From Akkermansiaceae bacterium (GTDB taxonomy: Bacteria; Verrucomicrobiota; Verrucomicrobiia; Verrucomicrobiales; Akkermansiaceae): DNA of 33,676 nucleotides. Shown piece after piece: positions 6,889 through 14,292 of this stretch (position 1 is the first letter of the stretch; every line of letters starts with the position of its first letter). Made by a program: the position numbers and the translations under genes. Where the stretch lies: NCBI GenBank assembly GCA_029252325.1, contig JAQXBQ010000004.1:1-33676 (forward strand). Reading direction: 5' to 3'. The notes under the pieces were generated by a model, which saw only the letters and a program-made list of their open reading frames with translations, made no database searches and had not been told where the DNA came from.

Positions 6889-8079
6889 ATGATGATTCTG
6901 TTACTCCGAAAAATTCCAGGAATGAACTGGCTGTTGGTATTTACGATGCTGGCACTGGCGATTTTTGGAGTTTATGCGATAGAAAGTGCAGCGCGGCATT
7001 TACCCAATGGCGGCGAATATTATGCCCAGCGCCAAAAGGTATGGATTGTTGTGGGCTGCATCGTGTTTTTCGTCACGGCATTAGTCGACTACCGCTGGAT
7101 TCGATGGCTTGGCATACCGATGTATTTATCTGGTTTGGCCCTTATGATCATGGCTATTCATAAAGGTAGTGATGTGCACCAAATTAGTTTGGGCGTGATT
7201 TCATTTCAGCCCACGCAACTGGGTATTGCTGGTGGTATTGTTCTGATGGGATCTTTGTTGCAAGACTTACCACGCTGGCATGTTTTTTTCAGTCTGCCAT
7301 ATATCAAGCTAGGTATTATCGGAGTCTTAGCTGGGGTCCCATTTTTGATTGTAGTCGCCATGGGGGATATGGGTTCAGCTCTTGTCTGGTTGCCGGTAAC
7401 GGCTGTGATCATGCTGGTGAGTGGAATACCATATCGTTATATGCTACTACTAAGTATCATCGCAATTGGTTGTGTGGCGCTAGCGTATTTTATCATTTTA
7501 CCAAAAGCATCAGAGCGTGGCTCGGAGCGGATCGAACTTTACCTAGCCATGCTTAATGGGCATGAAGTTGATATTAACGGTGACGCGTATGCGCCTTATT
7601 GGGTGTCTACGTCGATTGGAAAAGCCGGCTGGAAAGGCTTAGGATGGAATGCTTCAAGTGAACGAGGTTCTCTCCACGATAAGAAATACATTCCATGGAA
7701 AACTGCCCATAATGATTTCATTTTCGGGGTTATTGGCGAAGAGCAGGGGTTTCGTGGCAGTTTATTGCTACTCCTCGGCTACTCCATGCTTCTTATCCAA
7801 TGTTTATTCATTGCTTTTTACAGCCGAGATAGCTCAGGGAAAATTATTGCAGCGGCTGTGGTAGCACTCATGTTTTCCCATATTTTCGAAAATATTGGGA
7901 TGTGCGTTCTCATGACACCAATCACAGGTATTCCATTGCCCTTGGTGAGTTATTCGGGAACGTTTATCGTAATGATTATGTTTCTGCTTGGGCTAGTGCA
8001 GAGTGTTTGGGTACATCGCAAGGTGGATATCGAAGAGGAAGAGGAGCCTGCTGAGCCGCAGGTCCGAAGATACGGCTAA
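6889..8079 (+). CDS. rodA: RodA-type SEDS peptidoglycan glycosyltransferase
   Basis: Polytopic inner-membrane protein that polymerises lipid II during lateral wall growth, together with a class B PBP. About ten hydrophobic segments are visible over 396 residues. Diagnostic C-terminal motifs are HNDFIFGVIGEEQGF (274-288), whose Asp276 corresponds to the catalytic Asp of RodA/FtsW, and the final signature ENIGMCVLMTPITGIPLPLV followed by SYSG. The usual QPSE motif after TM4 reads FQPTQ (106-110), and the canonical PDLG reads GDMG, so two family positions are altered. The tail is acidic and cytoplasmic (EEEEEP). RodA is preferred over FtsW because of the HNDFIF motif and the short N-terminus. 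No PBP2 or mreBCD is in the window. The end is 4 bp from convergent fabH. Confidence 0.9.
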   Translation: MMILLLRKIPGMNWLLVFTMLALAIFGVYAIESAARHLPNGGEYYAQRQKVWIVVGCIVFFVTALVDYRWIRWLGIPMYLSGLALMIMAIHKGSDVHQISLGVISFQPTQLGIAGGIVLMGSLLQDLPRWHVFFSLPYIKLGIIGVLAGVPFLIVVAMGDMGSALVWLPVTAVIMLVSGIPYRYMLLLSIIAIGCVALAYFIILPKASERGSERIELYLAMLNGHEVDINGDAYAPYWVSTSIGKAGWKGLGWNASSERGSLHDKKYIPWKTAHNDFIFGVIGEEQGFRGSLLLLLGYSMLLIQCLFIAFYSRDSSGKIIAAAVVALMFSHIFENIGMCVLMTPITGIPLPLVSYSGTFIVMIMFLLGLVQSVWVHRKVDIEEEEEPAEPQVRRYG

Positions 8080-8083
8080 GCTA

Positions 8084-9085
8084 TTACCACTCAATGGCAG
8101 TAGCAGCCCAGGTAAGGCCGGCGCCAAAGACAACGAGAATGATGTTGTCTCCACGCTTAAAACGGCCTTCGCGATGAGCCTCGTCCAGGGCTATGGCAAC
8201 GGCAGCTGCAGATGTGTTGCCGTATTTGTCGAGGTTGACGAAGACTTTCTCATTGGGCACAGATAGACGGTCAGCAATGGCGTCAATGATACGTAAGTTG
8301 GCTTGGTGAGGAACGACGAGGGTAATATCCTCTGGTGTCAGGCCGGCACGTTCGATGACAGTTTCGGCTGCCGTGCGCATGGCGTTGACCGCAAGCTTGA
8401 AGACCTCACGCCCTTGCATCGAAAGAGTTTGTAAGTTCAATTCAGCATTTGCTGGAGTAATAGGGCAAGCTGAGCCACCGCCCTTAATTTCTAGGAGGTT
8501 AGTGTGTCTTCCGTCAGTTCCCATCTCGGTTGCTAAGATGCGACCCTCGCCGTCTTGACTTTTTCGCAGCACCGCGGCCCCAGCGCCGTCACCAAAGAGC
8601 ACGCAGGTATTCCTGTCCTCCCAGTTAGTGGCTGATGACAGCTTTTCTGCACCAATTATGAGAGCGTTGCTATAGGCACCATCGGATATGAGGCGCTTGG
8701 CTATTTTCATCGCGTATAAGAATCCAGAACAGGCCGCTGAAATATCAAAGGCAACAGCAGAGAATGACCCAAGTTTGGCCTGCACATGACAAGCTGTAGC
8801 TGGCGTGGGTGTGTCAGGAGTGATGGTAGCTACGATGATGAGTTCGATGTCCTCAGCCGCGATGTCAGCCTGCTCTAGGGCCTTCTCAGCTGCCTTAGCG
8901 GCCATGTCAGAAGTGAACTCGCCTTCAGCTGCGATACGTCTTTCCTTAATACCCGTGCGAGAGGTGATCCACTCATCACTTGTATCTACCACCTTGGCTA
9001 ATTCATCATTGGTTAAAATACGCTCAGGAACGTAACTACCAGTGCCAGCGATGGTGACGGGAATAACAGATGTAGATGAATTCAT
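8084..9085 (-). CDS. fabH: Beta-ketoacyl-ACP synthase III
   Basis: Initiates fatty acid elongation by condensing acetyl-CoA with malonyl-ACP. The 333-residue protein has the full catalytic triad: Cys119 in AACSGF, His260 in VPHQAN and Asn290 in YGNTSAA. It also has the DEWI.SRTGI.ERR region (37-50) typical of FabH and the GDGAGA loop. The start ATG at 9085 has no Shine-Dalgarno (CCGTCTGACTTT). It is the last gene of the selD-yceD-rpmF-plsX-fabH cluster, 81 bp after plsX; that gap holds a 7-bp hairpin. Its partner substrate carrier acpP is encoded 4 kb away at 13296. Confidence 0.97.
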   Translation of the reverse strand: MNSSTSVIPVTIAGTGSYVPERILTNDELAKVVDTSDEWITSRTGIKERRIAAEGEFTSDMAAKAAEKALEQADIAAEDIELIIVATITPDTPTPATACHVQAKLGSFSAVAFDISAACSGFLYAMKIAKRLISDGAYSNALIIGAEKLSSATNWEDRNTCVLFGDGAGAAVLRKSQDGEGRILATEMGTDGRHTNLLEIKGGGSACPITPANAELNLQTLSMQGREVFKLAVNAMRTAAETVIERAGLTPEDITLVVPHQANLRIIDAIADRLSVPNEKVFVNLDKYGNTSAAAVAIALDEAHREGRFKRGDNIILVVFGAGLTWAATAIEW

Positions 9086-9127
9086 AAAGTCAGACGGAAT
9101 GGAGATGTGAGAAATTTAGACAAGAAT

Positions 9128-9158
9128 AGGCACTTGAACAGCAAAATAGCCAGTGCCT
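9128..9158 (-). other. Hairpin in the plsX-fabH gap
   Basis: AGGCACT (9128-9134) and AGTGCCT (9152-9158) can pair across a 17-nt loop in the transcript between plsX and fabH. There is no T-run after it on the minus strand, so it is not an intrinsic terminator. It could be a processing site, an operator or chance. Confidence 0.3.
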
Positions 9159-9166
9159 GAGAGGAT

Positions 9167-10204
9167 TTACACAGAGTGCTGAGATCCTGCATTGATGCGA
9201 TCCAGCATTTCTTCAATGTGAGGATTAACCTTGAGGTTCACCGTCTCGCGGGCAACTCGAATTGCATTTTCAATCGCAAGTGCAGAAGACCCACCATGGC
9301 CGATGATGCACACACCATTCACTCCGAGTAGGGGAGAGCCGCCGACGTATTCATAGCTGCTTTTTTTCTTCACTGCTTTGAATGCTCCTTTGGCAATGAT
9401 TGCACCTAATATACGAAGGGGGTTACGTTTGAATTCTACTTTGAGCCACTTGGACATCGCCTTCGCGGTGGCTTCGCAGCTTTTCAGTATGATGTTGCCC
9501 GTAAAGCCATCGCAAAGCACTACATTAAGATCGCTCTCAAATAAGTCATGCCCCTCGACATTACCCACAAAATCGAAAGGGGCGTTACCTGATGATTCAA
9601 GATCTTTAATGAGGGCAAAGGTTTCTTTGGTGAATTTGGTGCCTTTTTCATCTTCTTCTCCGTTAGACATAATGCCTATCTTTGGCTGTTTGACACCAAG
9701 AACGTAGTGAGAGTAGACGGCGCCCATTACAGCGTATGTCACGAGGTGTTCGGGCTTTGCCTCAGGGTTGGCTCCTGCATCTAGTAGCTGGCAAATGCCG
9801 TATTCATTGGGTATGGCTGAGGCAATCCCAGCACGCTCAACTCCACGTAAAGTTCTGAGCTTGACCGTAGCTGCTGCAACAGCAGCGCCTGTATTACCGG
9901 CACTCACTACGGCATCCGCGTCCCCTGATTTCACCATATCAGTAGCTATAGAGATCGAGGATTTCTTTTTTCGACGCAGAGCTTTAGCTCCAGACTCATG
10001 CATTTCGACAACATCAGGAGCATCGACGATGACAGCCCGAGGGTCAGTTAACTGATGCTCTTGAATTTCTTGTTTAATTAACTCTGAGTTGCCGACCAAG
10101 AAAATCGTTTCAATATCAGGATATTTTTTGAGAGCATCACGAGCACCAACAATGTTTACGGTAGGTGCGTGGTCGCCACCCATGGCATCAATAGCAATTT
10201 TCAT
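9167..10204 (-). CDS. plsX: Phosphate acyltransferase PlsX
   Basis: Makes acyl-phosphate from acyl-ACP, the acyl donor for PlsY in phospholipid synthesis; a peripheral membrane enzyme. At 345 residues it has normal length. It opens with KIAIDAMGGDHAP (2-14), the PlsX signature, and contains VSAGNTGA (101-108), MSNGEEDEKG, DGFTGNIILK and GVCIIGHGGSSA, all in family order. The start ATG is preceded by CAAACTACCGAATC. It lies in the conserved order rpmF-plsX-fabH. The 117-bp gap to rpmF holds a stable hairpin that may lower read-through into plsX. Confidence 0.97.
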   Translation of the reverse strand: MKIAIDAMGGDHAPTVNIVGARDALKKYPDIETIFLVGNSELIKQEIQEHQLTDPRAVIVDAPDVVEMHESGAKALRRKKKSSISIATDMVKSGDADAVVSAGNTGAAVAAATVKLRTLRGVERAGIASAIPNEYGICQLLDAGANPEAKPEHLVTYAVMGAVYSHYVLGVKQPKIGIMSNGEEDEKGTKFTKETFALIKDLESSGNAPFDFVGNVEGHDLFESDLNVVLCDGFTGNIILKSCEATAKAMSKWLKVEFKRNPLRILGAIIAKGAFKAVKKKSSYEYVGGSPLLGVNGVCIIGHGGSSALAIENAIRVARETVNLKVNPHIEEMLDRINAGSQHSV

Positions 10205-10263
10205 GATTCGGTAGTTTGATAAGCGATACTGTGACGCATAGTAAAGCTATGTGTTTACATGAA

Positions 10264-10294
10264 ACGAGCGGAATGCCGAGACATTCCGCTTCGT
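10264..10294 (-). other. Stable hairpin between rpmF and plsX, possible attenuator
   Basis: GCGGAATG (10268-10275) pairs with CATTCCGC (10282-10289) around a 6-nt loop, extended by ACGA/TCGT past a single bulged T. On the minus strand it is followed by only three T, so it is at best a weak or partial terminator. It sits 27 nt after the rpmF stop and may set different levels for L32 and PlsX. Confidence 0.5.
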
Positions 10295-10321
10295 GAGCAA
10301 AGAGTTAAATTGAGGTGGGCC

Positions 10322-10504
10322 TTAAAGGGCATCCACTTCTAGAACTTGGCGCTCGCGGTAAGTTCCGCAATGAGGACATGCGATATGAGAAGGAACGCGG
10401 CTTTCGCATTCTGGGCATGTCTTCAGCTTTGGAGTGCGCCAGCGGTTAGCTCCGCGACGCATCTTTTGCTTCATTTTGGATGTTCTGCGCTTGGGTACGG
10501 CCAT
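10322..10504 (-). CDS. rpmF: 50S ribosomal protein L32
   Basis: 60-residue ribosomal protein with the usual opening MAVPKRRTSKMKQKMRR. It carries four zinc-ligand cysteines, C30-x2-C33 and C43-x2-C46 (CPEC...CPHC), so this is the zinc-binding (C+) form. It follows the DUF177 gene and precedes plsX, the classic arrangement. Its leader CCTACTACTACC directly before ATG has no Shine-Dalgarno despite the expected high expression. Confidence 0.97.
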   Translation of the reverse strand: MAVPKRRTSKMKQKMRRGANRWRTPKLKTCPECESRVPSHIACPHCGTYRERQVLEVDAL

Positions 10505-10587
10505 GGTAGTAGTAGGTTGAGATTGTTTGAGTTGTTGATTTAGAGCCTTTTGGGGTGCTAGAAAGCTTAGTTTGATTGCGATGAGGA

Positions 10588-11073
10588 CTAATCATCAAGT
10601 GCATCCAGAGCATCCCAAGGATTAGGTTCTTCGTCTCGGGGGGGCGTCTTTACCTCATCAGAAGGGGGTTTGTCCACTGCTAAATACCGAGAATCTAAAT
10701 TACATTCTTGCAAATCATCGCCTTGATCACAGTGAGGATAGTCAGGAATAAGAATGACGAGCTCTTCTCGCAAGATTTCACTGATATCTAGTGGTGAATT
10801 AGTAATTTCTTTGCAGAGGCTTATATTCTCAGCATCAATGGTTTGTGTGAATTCAGCTAAGCAGCGATCACAGCAGAAAACAAAGCTGGCAGTGAGGTTG
10901 CCTCTGATGAGAAGTTCGCTGTCGAATTTTTGGATAAAAACATCATAATAAAGGGGGCCCTCGACTTTGATTTTTTCGCCATTGGCTGAAAAAATAGAGC
11001 CATCCAGTTCTCCTGAGAAGGTTTTGCCGTCTTCAGGTAGTGAATTGAGATCAATGGGTAGATGTTTTTTCAC
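10588..11073 (-). CDS. DUF177/YceD family protein
   Basis: 161 residues. It has the DUF177 pattern: a beta-rich N-terminal half, a central RGNLTASFVFCCDRCLAEF (57-75) with the conserved C..CL motif (C68, C71), a hydrophobic LREELVILIP segment, and a second pair of cysteines in HCDQGDDLQEC. The C-terminal tail is acidic (NPWDALDALDD). By family knowledge YceD precedes rpmF in many bacteria and its plant homologue affects 23S rRNA accumulation; the exact role is not settled. Translation starts at a GTG (11073), only 6 bp after the selD stop codon, which suggests coupling. The track of cysteines suggests metal binding, but this is inference. Confidence 0.88.
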   Translation of the reverse strand: MKKHLPIDLNSLPEDGKTFSGELDGSIFSANGEKIKVEGPLYYDVFIQKFDSELLIRGNLTASFVFCCDRCLAEFTQTIDAENISLCKEITNSPLDISEILREELVILIPDYPHCDQGDDLQECNLDSRYLAVDKPPSDEVKTPPRDEEPNPWDALDALDD

Positions 11074-11079
11074 GAATAT

Positions 11080-12138
11080 TTAGGAGCTGGTCAAATATAC
11101 CGAGTGTTCACGAGGTTCGGTAGTTCTGCCGATGATACTGGCGCATGGTGCAGAAGTTTCCTCAAGTGTTTCCATGACGGCATTAATGTTTTCCTCTGGT
11201 ACGCTAAGTAGGAGGCCGCCGGATGTCTGGGCATCTGCATAAATTAGTTTTTCTGCTTCGCTGACGTTATCTTCAAAGTGGGTGTCAGGAGCGCTATAAT
11301 CCAAATTCTTTTTGCTGCCACCAGGCACGCACCCAGACTCTATGAATGAGTTGATTTCGGTTGTCATCAGGGGGAATGCGCTGGCATCGAGCTCAGCACT
11401 GACTCGGCTGCCTTTGCACATTTCGATGAGGTGGCCACTGAGGCCAAAACCAGTGATGTCTGTACAGCATCGCAGTAATGCTCTCTCGGCAAGGGTGGCT
11501 CCTGGTTTATTGAGGGTTGCCATAAGCTGAGCTGCGTGGTCGGCTAATTGCTCGTTACACTCGCCTCGTTTGATGGCGGTTGAGACAATGCCGCTTCCTA
11601 AGGGCTTGGTTAAAACTAGTATTTCTCCGGGCTTAGCGAGAGAATTTCCCAAATAACGATCTGGGTGGACGATGCCGGTGACAGCAAGCCCATAGATAGG
11701 CTCAGGGTTTTTGATCGTGTGTCCACCCATAAGGCTGCATTCTGCTTCGACACACATTTCAGCACCACCTCTGAATATTTTTTGGATGATATCATTGTCG
11801 CAATGCTCTGTGGGCATTCCAGCAATGGCGAGTGCTGTGAGTGGCCGGCCTCCCATGGCGTAGACATCAGAGAGTGAGTTTGCGGCTGCAATGCGACCAT
11901 AGAGGACGGGGTCGTCTACAATGGGGGTGAAGAAGTCAGTCGTTTGCACGAGGGCGCGTTCGTCATCAATTTTGAAGACGCCTGCATCATCTGCAGTGGC
12001 GGAGCCAACAAGCAGCCGATCATCATGGTATTGGGGTAAGCCACGCAGAACCTGCGTAAGTGACCCCGGATCCAGTTTGGACGCTCATCCAGCACAGGAG
12101 GCCAGAGATGTAAGCCTGATAGTTTCTTTACGATTCAT
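11080..12138 (-). CDS. selD: Selenophosphate synthetase SelD, selenocysteine-containing (in-frame TGA, codon 18)
   Basis: Makes selenophosphate from selenide and ATP, the selenium donor for Sec-tRNA and 2-selenouridine. From the ATG at 12138 the frame reads MNRKETIRLTSLASCAG, then TGA (12085-12087), then ASKLDPGSLTQVL and on to the stop at 11080: 352 residues, normal for SelD. The opening aligns with E. coli SelD: IRLT matches, and the TGA falls on catalytic Cys17 (GAGCGCK there, CAG-U-ASK here), followed by essential Lys (K21). Cys15 and Sec18 form a CxxU pair. Downstream motifs are intact: DDAGVF, QTTDFFTPIVDD (65-76), AAANSLSDVYAMGG, LMGGHTIKN and TSGGLL. Without read-through, translation could begin only at the GTG at 11949, which lacks the glycine-rich catalytic loop. 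First gene of a five-gene cluster, 6 bp before yceD. Confidence 0.93.
12041..12059 (-). promoter_or_regulatory. Candidate bacterial SECIS hairpin in selD
   Basis: On the coding strand TTACGCAG and CTGCGTGG pair (6 Watson-Crick pairs plus two G-T) around a GTT tip. The tip starts 33 nt after the TGA. A guanine first in a small apical loop and this spacing fit general bacterial SECIS models. The tip sequence GCAGGTTCTGC closely resembles GCAGGUCUGC of the E. coli fdhF element that SelB binds, though fdhF has its loop nearer the UGA. Confidence 0.7.
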
Positions 12139-12324
12139 TATTGCGAAGATAATGTTGTATCTGATTTAGAATGTTTTCAAAGCCGCTTAAAATTTGGCTG
12201 ACTTTGCGATAAGAGAATTCTCGCCAGAGTGTCACATCTGAAGCCAGCGAAAGCGAGTGCATATTGCATCGATTTTTTGCTTCTAGCTTGCTCGGTTTGT
12301 ATGCAAAGTTACTGCCTCTTATTT

Positions 12325-13206
12325 ATGACTAATTCTTTAGACCCAACTTCGATAAAAGATGAGCTGAAATGTAAGCCTACTAAGTGGTTCTTTTGGCGGG
12401 CATTGGCAATTCTTGTTATGTTCGGGGTGTTTTTTGTGCTTTTTTTGCAGGATGGATTGACGGGGTATCGTGGTAAGAATCTACAGTTCTATTTATACGA
12501 AAACTTCAAGAGCGCGGGCCTGCAGTTTCAAAAGATGCAGCAGGAAAGTGACATCAATGAATCTGACTGGAAGCAACATGCATTGTCTCAAGAGTGTATA
12601 TTCCCCGAGGATGCGAGCGCTATTCTACCTAAAGATACCCAGTTGCCTATGTCGTGGCCGGAGTCTATTGCTGGCAGTTATGATTTGATGTCCTCTAAAG
12701 GCGGGCAAAATGGAGCCATTAAACTGTGGGAAAAATATGCTGCGGAGAGAAAATGGGATTCTGAGCCTATGGATCACCCGATGGACGCAGGTAAGATACG
12801 TGAGCAATTTTATGCCGCTGGTGTAACTGGGCTTTTACTCCTGTTTACGCTCTATGTGCTGATTCGAACTTCAGGTCGAAGCATTAGCGTTGATGAGGAT
12901 GCTTTGTATACCCAGAATGGAAAACGTATTCCCTATGCTGATATGTTGCGTATTGATAAGCGGAATTGGGATAGCAAGGGACTAGCGCTCATATATTATG
13001 ATGATAAGGGGAGTGAGAAAAAGGCAAAGCTGGATGGAATGGTATACGGTCAATTCAAAGAAGAGGACGGGGCTCCTGCCGAGCGCTTGTTTTGTTACTT
13101 AATGGATCACTTTAAAGGTGAGGTCGTTGAGTATGTAGACCAAGAGGCAGGCGATGCGGAGGACGAAAATAAGGGTGAAGAGTCGGCTGACAAGAACCCT
13201 GAGTAG
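12325..13206 (+). CDS. Membrane protein of unknown function, two TM segments, PH-like cytoplasmic part
   Basis: 293 residues from the ATG at 12325. I do not recognise a named family. Two hydrophobic segments are clear: residues about 21-42 ([20 protein letters not shown]) and 164-181 ([18 protein letters not shown]). Between them lies a soluble region of about 120 residues that would be periplasmic. After TM2 a short beta-rich stretch (187-262: [19 protein letters not shown], then [19 protein letters not shown], ending in a helix) resembles bacterial PH domains; this is inference from pattern. The tail is strongly acidic ([15 protein letters not shown]). An upstream GTG at 12229 is in frame, but the ATG start leaves room for promoters. 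It is divergent from selD and about 90 bp before acpP. Confidence 0.75.
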   Translation: MTNSLDPTSIKDELKCKPTKWFFWRALAILVMFGVFFVLFLQDGLTGYRGKNLQFYLYENFKSAGLQFQKMQQESDINESDWKQHALSQECIFPEDASAILPKDTQLPMSWPESIAGSYDLMSSKGGQNGAIKLWEKYAAERKWDSEPMDHPMDAGKIREQFYAAGVTGLLLLFTLYVLIRTSGRSISVDEDALYTQNGKRIPYADMLRIDKRNWDSKGLALIYYDDKGSEKKAKLDGMVYGQFKEEDGAPAERLFCYLMDHFKGEVVEYVDQEAGDAEDENKGEESADKNPE

Positions 13207-13295
13207 GATTAGGCGATAAAAGATTATTTTCAGTATTGCCAATAGAGACCCTCGAGGCTACATCTTCATCAACCAACCAACTATACTATTCAATA

Positions 13296-13529
13296 ATGTC
13301 TGACATCGAATCCAAAGTAAAAGATATCATCGTCGAGCAACTCGGCGTAAATGCTGACCAAGTTAAGCAAGAAGCTAAATTCATCGAAGATCTCGGAGCA
13401 GATTCACTCGATACTGTTGAGCTTGTTATGGCTTTTGAAGAAGAGTTCGGAATCGAAGTTCCTGACGAAGATGCTGAGAAACTTCAGAGCGTGAGTGACG
13501 TCGTCACATACGTGACAGCAAATTCCTAA
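13296..13529 (+). CDS. acpP: Acyl carrier protein
   Basis: 77-residue acidic carrier whose Ser37 in GADSLD receives 4'-phosphopantetheine; it carries growing acyl chains for FabH, PlsX and other enzymes of the cycle. The sequence from [18 protein letters not shown] is typical throughout, including the helix II block [17 protein letters not shown]. An upstream in-frame start at 13236 would add 20 residues not found in ACPs, so the ATG at 13296 is used. Leader AACTATACTATTCAATA has no Shine-Dalgarno. It is not next to fabG or fabF here. A strong terminator follows, so it is probably a separate, highly expressed transcript. Confidence 0.97.
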   Translation: MSDIESKVKDIIVEQLGVNADQVKQEAKFIEDLGADSLDTVELVMAFEEEFGIEVPDEDAEKLQSVSDVVTYVTANS

Positions 13530-13598
13530 CGACTCAGATCTAGATGGCGGGCTGAGTGGCAATACGCTACACTCACAACGCTTTTTGAATTTATTATT

Positions 13599-13631
13599 AG
13601 AGCAGACTCAATATTGGGTCTGCTCTTTTTT
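13599..13631 (+). terminator. Rho-independent terminator after acpP
   Basis: 11-bp stem AGAGCAGACTC (13599-13609) / GGGTCTGCTCT (13616-13626) with one T-G pair, loop AATATT, followed by a T-run (13626-13631). Confidence 0.93.
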
Positions 13632-13728
13632 ATGTTTAATTATGTCCAAGCTGGCGGATGCTAATGATTGCATGTTTGTCGTTTCATGCGAAAATACAGC
13701 AACACACATTATTAAGTCTTAACATCTA

Positions 13729-14256
13729 ATGGAACATTCTCCCGACAGCATTCAATATGCAATGGAAACCGCGCGCCTTTTGCATGAGCCCGACAGACGG
13801 ATAGATACGTTTGGTGCCACTCGCTTTAAATTTACGATGCTAAGTGAGCCGATGGATTCAGTTGGGCAGGTTCGTATTCGGCAGGGGGAGATGGAAGCAC
13901 AGAAACCTCAAATCATACGTCCTGATGTGATGCAGGGAGTGGAGCTAGAAGGTTTTCAAGAGAAAGCTGGTGAATTTATTGACTGGTTAAAAACGAACAA
14001 GCTTGAGCCTGTTTTTTTTTTTTATTTCTTTGTATTTAAACGCAGCCATGTAACGGAGTCTGTTCTCAATGACAATATGGAATCAGTGCGTGACAAGGTG
14101 CTTGCTGATGTCAAGGCGACCGGTGATCCCATGTTAGCGGTCATCGAAGGAGTGGATGATGCATGGGAGGTTTGTTTGTTGAAGTTCTCCATCGAGATGA
14201 TTGGCAAGTCGGCAGACATTAACGTCTTTGACTTTAAACGTAAGGGCTTGCTCTAA
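13729..14256 (+). CDS. Uncharacterised soluble protein with a 12-T tract in its gene
   Basis: 175 residues, no signal peptide, no named family that I can assign with certainty. It begins MEHSPDSIQYAMETARLL and contains RRIDTFGATRFKF (23-35), a QVRIRQGEMEAQKPQI stretch (47-62), EGFQEKAGEFIDWL (74-87) and an aromatic run VFFFYFFVF (95-103) that is likely a buried strand rather than a membrane segment because it is only nine residues long. The C-terminal half looks alpha/beta. The aromatic run is encoded partly by twelve consecutive T (14012-14023). It stands between the acpP terminator and the LysM gene, 36 bp from the latter, and may be in one transcript with it. Confidence 0.75.
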   Translation: MEHSPDSIQYAMETARLLHEPDRRIDTFGATRFKFTMLSEPMDSVGQVRIRQGEMEAQKPQIIRPDVMQGVELEGFQEKAGEFIDWLKTNKLEPVFFFYFFVFKRSHVTESVLNDNMESVRDKVLADVKATGDPMLAVIEGVDDAWEVCLLKFSIEMIGKSADINVFDFKRKGLL

Positions 14257-14292
14257 TAGAAGGATTCGCCCCGATCATTCCCTAGTAGTTTT

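Noticed and set aside
11080-11949. selD as a 289-residue gene starting at GTG 11949
   Set aside because: It would lack the catalytic Cys/Sec and Lys; the same frame upstream encodes the missing N-terminus across the TGA, so the short version is an artefact.
12067-12079. Closer hairpin TCCA-AAC-TGGA as the SECIS
   Set aside because: Only four to five pairs and no G in the loop; the hairpin at 12041-12059 is stronger and has the expected loop.
12085-12087. TGA as a nonsense mutation making selD a pseudogene
   Set aside because: The stop falls exactly on the catalytic residue known to be Sec in some SelD proteins, the rest of the gene is intact, and a SECIS-like hairpin follows.
13236-13295. 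20-residue N-terminal extension of acyl carrier protein
   Set aside because: ACPs start at the MSDIESKVK position; the extension is low-complexity leader sequence.
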